A stretch of DNA of 64,000 bases, taken from assembly GCF_900090145.1 (NCBI RefSeq), contig NZ_FMHI01000003.1:210228-274227 (forward strand), written 5' to 3'. The position numbers were made by a program, and so were the translations under genes. The notes under the pieces are model-generated. The model was not told where the DNA came from. It did no database searches and saw nothing but the letters and a program-made list of their open reading frames with translations. This DNA is from Streptomyces sp. WMMB 322. GTDB taxonomy: Bacteria > Actinomycetota > Actinomycetes > Streptomycetales > Streptomycetaceae. Shown here in pieces: positions 25,718 through 33,300 of this stretch (its first letter is position 1; each line of letters opens with the position of its first letter).

Positions 25718-26738
25718 CATCCACAGCAGCAGCGGACAGGGTCAGCGGGGGCAGTCCCTGGGCAAGGGTCCGGCGGCCGGCCGCGGCGGCGGCGAACGCG
25801 GCGCCGGTGAGGTGCTGCGCAAGGTCCTCAAGAACAACGGCGCGCTGAGCGGACTCGTCGTCCTGGTCGTCGCGTTGACGGTCATGTCGCCCGACTTCCT
25901 CAGCACCCAGAACCTGCTGAACGTCGGCGTGCAGGCCGCTGTGACGGCGATCCTCGCCTTCGGCGTCACCTTCGTCGTCGTCTCCGGAGGCATCGACCTG
26001 TCGGTCGGTTCGGTCGCCGCCGTCTCAGCGATCATGCTCGGCTGGACGTCGACGAAGGAAGGGCTGCCGGTCTGGCTGTCCGTACTGCTCGCGGTCGGCA
26101 CGGGCGTCGCCTGCGGCCTCGTCAGCGGCGGCCTCATCGCCTACGGCAAACTGCCGCCGTTCATCGCGACGCTGGCGATGCTCTCCGTGGGGCGCGGCCT
26201 GTCGCTGGTCCTATCCGAAGGCACGCCGATCGCGCTTCCCTCCTCCGTCGCCACGGTCGGTGAGACGCTCGGCGGCTGGTTCCCCGTGCCGCTGCTGGTG
26301 CTGCTCGTCATGGGCGGCATCACCGCGCTGATCCTCGCCCGCACCTACAGCGGCCGCGCGATGTACGCGATCGGCGGCAACGAGGAGGCCGCACGGCTCT
26401 CCGGAATCCGCGTGCGCCGCCAGAAGCTCGTCATCTACGCGCTCTCCGGGGCGTTCGCCGCGGTGGCCGGGATCGTGCTGGCGTCGCGGCTGGCCTCCGC
26501 GCAGCCGCAGGCCGCCACGGGTTACGAACTGGACGCCATCGCAGCCGTTGTGATCGGCGGGGCGAGCCTCGCGGGCGGCGTCGGCAAAGCGTCCGGAACA
26601 CTTGTCGGCGCACTCATCCTCGCGGTCCTCCGCAATGGTCTCAATCTGCTTGAAGTTTCCATCTTCTGGCAGCAAGTCGTCATTGGGGCGGTGATTGCCC
26701 TCGCTGTCCTGCTCGATACACTCCGTCGTCGCGCATGA
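25707..26738 (+). CDS. rbsC: Ribose-type ABC transporter permease
   Basis: 343 residues, GTG start after AAGGAGG. A hydrophilic Gly/Ser-rich N-terminus of about 45 residues precedes 8-10 membrane helices. The family hallmarks are NVGVQAAVTAILAFGVTFVVVSGGIDLSVGSV and the C-terminal cytoplasmic loop AIGGNEEAARLSGIRV with AVVIGGASLAGGVGKASGT. Forms the membrane channel with the RbsA ATPase; it overlaps rbsA by 11 bp and is followed by rbsB after 65 nt. Confidence 0.92.
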   Translation: MATDIHSSSGQGQRGQSLGKGPAAGRGGGERGAGEVLRKVLKNNGALSGLVVLVVALTVMSPDFLSTQNLLNVGVQAAVTAILAFGVTFVVVSGGIDLSVGSVAAVSAIMLGWTSTKEGLPVWLSVLLAVGTGVACGLVSGGLIAYGKLPPFIATLAMLSVGRGLSLVLSEGTPIALPSSVATVGETLGGWFPVPLLVLLVMGGITALILARTYSGRAMYAIGGNEEAARLSGIRVRRQKLVIYALSGAFAAVAGIVLASRLASAQPQAATGYELDAIAAVVIGGASLAGGVGKASGTLVGALILAVLRNGLNLLEVSIFWQQVVIGAVIALAVLLDTLRRRA

Positions 26739-26803
26739 TCTCTGTGCGTCGGGGGGACAGCACGACGTTCGTTTCACTGTCGTCGACTGCAAGGAATGCA
26801 GCC

Positions 26804-27745
26804 ATGAGCACGCGAAAGAGCACGGTTGCCGTAGTGACAGCTGCGGCGTTGATATGCGCAGCGGCCACCGGATGTGGCAGCGGCTCGGGGAAGTCCGGGG
26901 AGAAGAAGGACATCAAGCTGGGCCTGGCCCTCTCGACCCTGGACAACCCTTTCTTCGTGGAGATGAAGAAGGGGGCGGAGGCGGAGGCCAAGGCCCAGGG
27001 CGTCAAGCTGAACGTGCAGGACGCACAGAACGACGCCTCCCAGCAGGCGAACCAGCTGCAGAACTTCACCAGCCAGAACGTGAAGTCCATCATCATCAAC
27101 CCCGTCGACTCCGACGCGGCCGCACCCTCCGTCAAGGCGGCGGACAACGCCGGCATCCCCGTTGTCGCCGTCGACCGCGCGGTCAACAAGGCGAAGGTCG
27201 CCACGACGGTCGCCTCCGACAACGTCTCCGGCGGCCAGAAGGCGGCCAAGGAGCTGGCGGAGCAGCTCGGTGAGCAGGGCAGCGTCCTCGTCCTGCGCGG
27301 TCAGCCGGGCACCTCCGCGTCGCGTGAGCGCGGCAAGGGCTTCATGTCCGCGATCAAGAAGTACCCGAACATCAAGATCGTCGGTAAGCAGGCCGCCAAC
27401 TTCGACCGCGCCAAGGGCCTCGACGTCACCACCAACCTGCTTCAGTCCCACCCCGACGCGACCGGCATCTTCGCCGAGAACGACGAGATGGCGCTCGGCG
27501 CCGTCAAGGCGCTCGGCAGCAGGGCCGGCAAGGAGATCAAGGTCGTCGGCTTCGACGGCACCCCCGACGGCTTCAAGGCCATCAAGAAGGGCACGCTCAA
27601 CTCCTCGATCGCCCAACAGCCAGCCGAGCTGGGCAAGATGGCGGTGCGCAACGCGATCCGCAAGGTCGAGGGCAGCGACCCCGACAAGGAGATCATGGTT
27701 CCGGTCGTCACCGTGGACAAGTCGAACGTCGACCGGTACTCCTGA
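26804..27745 (+). CDS. rbsB: Ribose-binding lipoprotein of the ABC transporter
   Basis: 313 residues from ATG 26804, which follows AAGGAATG; an upstream in-frame ATG at 26735 would precede a poor signal. The N-terminus is a lipoprotein signal (KSTVAVVTAAALICAAATGC), the Cys being lipidated after cleavage. The mature protein has the type I periplasmic-binding fold of RbsB: LGLALSTLDNPFFVEMKKGAE, NPVDSDAAAPSVKAADNAGIPVVAVDR, ENDEMALGAVKAL and VVGFDGTPDGF. Captures extracellular sugar (ribose by context with rbsD) for RbsAC. Confidence 0.92.
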   Translation: MSTRKSTVAVVTAAALICAAATGCGSGSGKSGEKKDIKLGLALSTLDNPFFVEMKKGAEAEAKAQGVKLNVQDAQNDASQQANQLQNFTSQNVKSIIINPVDSDAAAPSVKAADNAGIPVVAVDRAVNKAKVATTVASDNVSGGQKAAKELAEQLGEQGSVLVLRGQPGTSASRERGKGFMSAIKKYPNIKIVGKQAANFDRAKGLDVTTNLLQSHPDATGIFAENDEMALGAVKALGSRAGKEIKVVGFDGTPDGFKAIKKGTLNSSIAQQPAELGKMAVRNAIRKVEGSDPDKEIMVPVVTVDKSNVDRYS

Positions 27746-27764
27746 CCGGCCGCCCGCTCCCTCT

Positions 27765-27788
27765 GTCCCGGGCGTCGGTGCCCGGGAC
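27765..27788 (+). terminator. Hairpin after rbsB
   Basis: GTCCCGGGC-GTCGGT-GCCCGGGAC is a perfect 9-bp stem with a 6-nt loop, 19 bp past the rbsB stop. Probably a partial terminator or mRNA-stabilising hairpin that lets rbsB be made in excess over rbsD. Confidence 0.6.
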
Positions 27789-27857
27789 GGGGACAGGGGC
27801 GGGGCGGGGACAGGAGCGGGGCGGCGGGGGAGATGGTCGGCGGAGGAGACGGTCGGC

Positions 27858-27931
27858 GGGGGCAACAGACCCGGGGGTAACAGGCCGGAGGCAACCAGCC
27901 GGGGGTAACAAGCGACCGGGAGCAACAGGCC
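27858..27931. repeat. Imperfect tandem array, about five units of GGGGG(C/T)AACAGGCC
   Basis: Five units of 14-17 bp: GGGGGCAACAGACCC, GGGGGTAACAGGCC, GGAGGCAACCAGCC, GGGGGTAACAAGCGACC, GGGAGCAACAGGCC. Units vary in length and sequence, as expected of replication-slippage repeats. Non-coding. Confidence 0.7.
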
Positions 27932-28105
27932 GTCGCCGAAAAGGCGTTCGCCGTCACCCACCCGTCGCAGGCACGAGTCGCAGCGGGAGTGGCCGCCACC
28001 GGTCGTCGCCGGTCGTCGCCGACACCGGTCATCACCACTCGTCATCACCGGGGCCCGATAGGGGCCCGCAGGAAGTCGGACACGAAGAAGGAGCTGGCCG
28101 TCCGC

Positions 28106-28495
28106 ATGAAGAAGTCGGGCATCCTCAACCGTCATCTCGCGGGCGCACTGGCCTCGTTGGGCCACACCGACCGCGTCGTCGTCTGCGACGCGGGGCTTCC
28201 GGTGCCCTACGGCCCGTTCCTCGTCGACCTGGCGTTCCGCGCGGGCGTCCCGACCTTCGACGAGGTGCTCTCCGGACTGATGGACGAGCTCGAGATCGAA
28301 GGCGCCACCGCCGCCTCCGAGGTGAAGGAAGGCAACCCGGAGGCAGCCGAGCTGCTGCACGGCCGCTTTCCCGACCTGCAACTCGTCCCGCACGAAGAGT
28401 TCAAGGCCCGCACCCGCCAGGCACGCCTCATCGTCCGCACCGGCGAGGTCCGTCCGTACGCGAACGTGATGCTGCACTGCGGGGTGCCGTTCTAG
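28106..28495 (+). CDS. rbsD: D-ribose pyranase (RbsD)
   Basis: 129 residues, typical for RbsD. Interconverts beta-pyranose and beta-furanose forms of ribose so the kinase can use it. The start KKSGILNRHLAGALASLGHTD contains the catalytic His20, and VVCDAGLPVPYGPFLVDLAF, HEEFKARTRQARLIVRTGE and PYANVMLHCGVPF are family landmarks. ATG 28106 is chosen over an upstream ATG at 27989 because the family begins there; AAGGAG lies about 12 nt upstream. This gene fixes the substrate of the operon as ribose. No rbsK follows. Confidence 0.93.
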   Translation: MKKSGILNRHLAGALASLGHTDRVVVCDAGLPVPYGPFLVDLAFRAGVPTFDEVLSGLMDELEIEGATAASEVKEGNPEAAELLHGRFPDLQLVPHEEFKARTRQARLIVRTGEVRPYANVMLHCGVPF

Positions 28496-28627
28496 ACACG
28501 GCGTTCCGGCCACGTCGGGACGGCACGGGTCCCGTTCCGGCCGTCCCGCCGTTGCCTTCCGGCCCTTCCGCCGGGGGCACGCCGAAACCCGATGGTGCCG
28601 CGTGCCGCGCGGCGGCAGGATCGCCGG

Positions 28628-29770
28628 ATGCCTCACCTCGGACTGGTGACCGTCGTCGTTCCCGACTACGACGAGGCGATCGCCTTCTACGTGGACGCCC
28701 TCGGCTTCGAACTCGCCGAGGACACACCCCTCGACGACGGGAAGCGCTGGGTGGTGGTCGCACCGCGGGGAGCCCGGGAGACCGGTGTGCTGCTCGCCAG
28801 GGCCGGCACCGTCGAACAGCGGGCCCGCATCGGGGACCAGACCGGGGGACGCGTCGGCTGGTTCCTCAACACCGAGGATTTCGCACGGGATCACGCACGG
28901 ATGCTGGCCGCGGGCGTCGCCTTCGAGGAACCGCCCCGGCACGAGCCTTACGGAACGGTCGCGGTCTTCCGCGACCCGTACGGGAACCGCTGGGACCTCA
29001 TCCAGCCGCGCCGCGTTCCCGTGGAGGGTGCCGGGCCGGAGAGCGGGAGCCCGGGAAGTACGGGACGTACAGCAAGTACGGGAAGCACGGCAAGAACGGG
29101 CAGTACAGGAACCACGGCAAGTACGGGCAGTACGGGAAGCACGAAGAGCACGGGCGAGAGCGGCAAGGACGCGTCGCAGGAGCCCGGCACGGCTGACGGA
29201 GAAGACGGCGTGCCGGGTGCCCGGGACCGTCCTTCCGCCCACGGCACGGAAGACTGGCCCGCCGCCGGGCCGATGACCACGGCCCGGCTTCTGCTGGAGC
29301 CCCTGCGCGCCGATCACGCGCCGGAGGCCTTCCCGGTCTTCGACGACGAGCGGCTGCACGCGTGGATCGGCGGATCGCCCTACTCCGCCGAGGAGTTGCA
29401 GGCCCGGTACCGGCGGCACTCCGCCGGGCGCTCGCCCGACGGCAGCCAGGGGTGGCTGAACTGGATGCTCCGCCGTAGCTCGGACGGGCAGCTGGTGGGC
29501 ACGGTCCAGGCAACGCTGCACCGTCCGGCCGAGGGAAGCCTGACGGCAGAACTCGCCTGGGTCGTCGGCTCGGACCACCAGGGCAACGGTTACGCGCGGG
29601 AGGCGGCAGCGGCCGTGCGGACGTGGTTGCGGGAGCGGGACGTGGGCACCTTCGTCGCCCACATCCACCCGGAGCACGAAACGTCCGCCGCCGTCGCGCG
29701 CGCCCTCGGTCTGACGCCCACGGACACCGTCGTCGACGGAGAGATCCGCTGGAGCGGCCCGGGGCGGTGA
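28628..29770 (+). CDS. VOC (glyoxalase)-GNAT acetyltransferase fusion protein
   Basis: 380 residues. Residues 1-130 are a VOC-fold domain (PHLGLVTVVVPDYDEAIAFYVDALGFEL; RDPYGNRWDLIQP). Residues 143-178 are a threonine-rich repeat linker, 178-215 is a charged tail, and 216-380 is a GNAT domain of the RimJ/RimL type (TTARLLLEPLRADHAPEAF; LAWVVGSDHQGNGYAREAAAAV; VAHIHPEHETSAAVARALGL). Met216 could serve as an internal start but no ribosome binding site is seen there. Separately encoded proteins of both types are common; this joined form is unusual. Substrates unknown. ATG 28628 chosen at the VOC domain start. Confidence 0.82.
   Translation: MPHLGLVTVVVPDYDEAIAFYVDALGFELAEDTPLDDGKRWVVVAPRGARETGVLLARAGTVEQRARIGDQTGGRVGWFLNTEDFARDHARMLAAGVAFEEPPRHEPYGTVAVFRDPYGNRWDLIQPRRVPVEGAGPESGSPGSTGRTASTGSTARTGSTGTTASTGSTGSTKSTGESGKDASQEPGTADGEDGVPGARDRPSAHGTEDWPAAGPMTTARLLLEPLRADHAPEAFPVFDDERLHAWIGGSPYSAEELQARYRRHSAGRSPDGSQGWLNWMLRRSSDGQLVGTVQATLHRPAEGSLTAELAWVVGSDHQGNGYAREAAAAVRTWLRERDVGTFVAHIHPEHETSAAVARALGLTPTDTVVDGEIRWSGPGR
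29054..29161 (+). repeat. 9-bp-period repeat encoding a (G/A)-x-T linker
   Basis: Twelve 9-bp units such as GGAAGTACG and GGAAGCACG encode GST, GRT, AST, GST, ART, GST, GTT, AST, GST, GST, KST, GES. It joins the VOC and GNAT domains. The unit length is a multiple of three, so slippage would change linker length without breaking the frame. Confidence 0.85.
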
Positions 29771-29819
29771 CACGTCGACGCTGCCCCGCACCCTGCCGGG
29801 CGGTCGTTGTCTTCCTGCC

Positions 29820-30173
29820 TCAGGACTCGCCACCGGGGTCGGGGAATTCCGCGTACGAGGTCGCGTGGGGACGTTCGCGGACCCATTCGTGGAGCTCGGG
29901 CCCGAGAGGGCCGTACAGCTCGACGCTGATCGACTCCGTGCACTTCCGCACACGGTCCAGCAGCTCCGTGGCGCTTTCGTTGTGCGCCAGCGCCGCCGCC
30001 GTGTCGGCGTACTCCTCCAGCAGTGCGTATCTGCCGGAGCCGGAGGAGAAGAACCGGTAGGTCAGAATCCCGGGGCCGCCCTCGGCGTGCTCACAAAGCG
30101 CAAGCGCCAACTGCTCGAATTCCGCTCGCTGTTCGTCACTGACGTCGAACCGGACGCGCACGAAGATGCTCAT
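29820..30173 (-). CDS. Antibiotic biosynthesis monooxygenase (ABM) domain protein
   Basis: 117 residues. The dimeric alpha-beta barrel pattern is SIFVRVRFDVSDEQRAEFEQL, then GGPGILTYRFFSSGSGRYALLEEYADTAAALAHNES, as in YgiN-like quinol monooxygenases and ABM proteins. Many members act on quinones or as heme-degrading enzymes, others have no known activity. Stands alone, convergent with the VOC-GNAT gene and divergent from the RHS gene. Confidence 0.8.
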   Translation of the reverse strand: MSIFVRVRFDVSDEQRAEFEQLALALCEHAEGGPGILTYRFFSSGSGRYALLEEYADTAAALAHNESATELLDRVRKCTESISVELYGPLGPELHEWVRERPHATSYAEFPDPGGES

Positions 30174-30372
30174 ACCGCATTCCAGCAGAACCGGCCCGGC
30201 CGGCGAGCCGGTGACTCACCCTCCGGCGCAAACAGGTGAGGCTTCACACGTCCGAACTACTCCGTGTACAGGTCTTGTTGACGCTCATTAGACTGTTCGG
30301 CGCTTCGAACCGGCTGTCGCCGGATCGGTGTTGGGCGCCGTTGCGCGCCGCGAGACGTGGGGGGTACGGGGG

Positions 30373-33300
30373 ATGGGTTACGTTCTGCCGGGCTGGCTGG
30401 ATGAGATTCTGGACTTCATCGGGATCAACTGGCCCAACGTGGACGAGGACGACTACCGCGAGATGGCCGACGCCATGCGGGAGTTCGCCGAGAAGTTCGA
30501 GGGCCACGGCGGGGAGGCCCACGCGGCGGTCAACCGCATCCTGGCCTCCAGCGAGGGCTACGCCGTCGACGCCCTGAAGGGACACTGGGGCAAGGTCAAG
30601 GGCTCCCATCTGGACAAGGTCCCGGAGATCGCGCGGACGTTCGCCAAGGCGTGCGACGTGGTCGCGGACGTCATCTACGGGATGAAGGTCAAGGCCGAGA
30701 TCGAACTGGGGGCGATGGCGGCCTCGGCAGGCATCGCGATCGGCGCCGCCGTCGTCACCGGCGGGCTGTCGGCGCTGATCGGTGCGGCGCAGGTGACGGC
30801 GATGCGGGAGCTGATCCGCCGCCTCATCAAGGAGGCGCAGGAAGAGATCGTCGAGCGGCTGCTGGCGGAGGTGACCGAGCCGGTCACGGCCAAGCTGGAG
30901 AAGATGACCGAGGACATGATCCTCGATCTGGCCGACGACGCCATCAGCCTCCCCCCAGGACAGAGCGGTGGCGACGGCGGGGGGGACGCCGGCGGTGGCG
31001 GCGGCGACGGCAAGCCCGGGGGCATGAACCTCAACTCCGCCGGCGGCGGGGGTGGTTCAGGCGCCGGTGGCGGTGGCGGCCGGATGCGGATCGACCTGAA
31101 CGAGTTCGACAACGGCGCGGAGAAACTCTCCCGCCACGGCTCCGACCTGCAAACCAACGCCCTTGCGCCACTTGGCCGCGCCAAGGGTGCCTTCGGCCGC
31201 ACCAAGGGACGCGACCCGTTCACCCAGGCCTTCGACAGCGTCCTCGACGGCGCGCTCAACGGCTCGGAGAAGGCACTCAAGAAGGTCGCCAAACACGTCG
31301 GCGAAGGCGTCCCCGGCGGCGTGCGCTCCATGGCGAAGAAGCACCGCGACAACGAGAACTCCGTCGCCGACTCGATGAAGGCGATCACGTCACGCGGCGA
31401 CGGCAAGGGGCCGGGCGGGCTGCCCGGCGGACCCAACCCGGCCGGCAAGAACGCGCCGGGCAAGCACAAGCCCCCGTCGCCGGAGCTGTCGGCCAAGGGC
31501 CGCAACGCGGCCGACAAGTGCCTGGGCGGCGACCCCATCGACATGGCCACCGGCGAGGTCTTCCAGCATCAGACCGACCTCACCCTGCCCGGCGTGCTGC
31601 CCCTGGTCATCGAGCGCACCCACATATCCGGCTACCGCAACGGCCGCTTCTACGGCCCCTCATGGGCCTCCACCCTCGACGAACGCCTCGAAGTCGCCGA
31701 GGACGGCAAGGAGTTGTGGTGGCACCGGCTGGACGGTTCCTCCCTGCGGTACGGCCACGCCCCGGACATGATCGGTGAACAGGTCCACCCCTACGAGGGC
31801 CACCGCATCCCGCTGACCTGCGTGCAGGGCTCCAGCGGATGGGACCTGGCCGTCACCGACCCCCGCACCGGGCTGACCCGACGCTTCCTGCCACCCGAGG
31901 ACGGCGCGCAGGGCCTGTGGTGGCTCACCGAGGTCGAGGACCGCAACGGCAACGGCATCAGCATCGACCGCGAAGCCGACGGCACCCCCACCGCCGTGCG
32001 CCACGACGGCGGCTACCACGTCGAGGTCACCGCCGACGACGGCCTCATATCCGGCATCGCCGTACGAACGCCCGACGGACCCGTCCAGGTCAAGTCGTAC
32101 TCGTACGACGACGCCCGGAACCTGACGCACATCGTCAACTCATCCGGCCTGCCACTCGTGTTCGGCTACGACGACCAGCACCGCATCACCTCCTGGACCG
32201 ACCGGAACGACTCGACCTACCAGTTCATCTACGACGAACGCGGCCGTGTCACCCGCACCGTCGGCCCCGAGGGCTACCTCTCCTCGCAGCTGGAGTACGA
32301 CACCGCGCAGCGCATCACGCGCTACACCGACTCCCTCGGCGCGGTGACCACCTACCACCTCAACCACCTCGGCCAGGTCATCGCCGAGACCGACCCCCTC
32401 GGCAACACCGTCCACAGTGAATGGGACCGCCACGACAACCTGCTGTCGCGGACCGACGCGCTCGGCCACACCACCCGCTTCGAATGGGCCGACAACCACG
32501 TCGACCTCGTCGCCGTCCACCGCCCGGACGGCACCTCGACGACCACCGCCTACAACGCCATGCATCTCCCCGTGGAGATCACCCTCCCCGACGGCGCCGT
32601 GTGGCAGCAGGAATTCGACAGGCGGGGGAACTGCACCGCTGCGGTCGCACCTGATGGCACCACCACCTACTACGCCCATGACCCCGCCGGCGCCGTCGCG
32701 TCCGTCACTGATGCCGCCGGGGCCCGGACATGCGTGACCAACAACGCAGCCGGGCTTGCGATCACTGTCACAGACCCGGGCGGCTCCCGGACGGAATGCG
32801 CACGGGACGCCTTCGGAAGACCGGTGGCGATCACCGATCCCCTCGGAGCCACCAGCCAGTTGCAGTGGACCGTCGAAGGCAAGCCCGCCCGTCGTGTGGC
32901 CCCAGACGGTACTGAGCAGGCGTGGACTTGGGACGGAGAAGGAAACCGCCTCTCGCACACGGGCCCCAGCGGGGAAGAGACTCACTGCCGGTACACGCAC
33001 TTCGACCGACTGGTCTCACGGACCACACCGGACGGGGCAACCTACACCTTCGACTACGACACGGAACTCCGCCTGACCCAAGTCACCGATCCACACGGTT
33101 TCACCTGGAACTACACGTACGACCGCGCGGGCCACCTCGTGGCCGAGTCCGACTTCGACAACCGCGAAGTCACCTACGAGCACGACGGTGCAGGACGCCT
33201 GGCCTCTCGCACGACGCCTCTCGGGGAGAGGATCCGCTTTGAGCGCGACGCCCTGGGCCGCACCATCGCAAAGGATGCGGCGGGGGCGATAACCCACTAC

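Larger units (their letters stand above)
27746..28105. other. 360-bp gap between rbsB and rbsD with hairpin and repeats
   Basis: No gene is supported. Contents: a hairpin at 27765-27788, a G-rich run, an imperfect repeat array at 27858-27931, and a CACCGGTCGTCGCC-rich repeat around 27990-28025 (two close copies of GGTCGTCGCC). An unusually long spacer inside an otherwise tightly packed operon. Confidence 0.65.

Noticed and set aside
27858-27931. CRISPR-like array between rbsB and rbsD
   Set aside because: Units are adjacent with no spacers and vary in length; no cas genes.
26774-29953. 1059-codon minus-strand frame across rbsB, rbsD and VOC-GNAT
   Set aside because: It crosses three well-supported plus-strand genes and has no recognisable domain.
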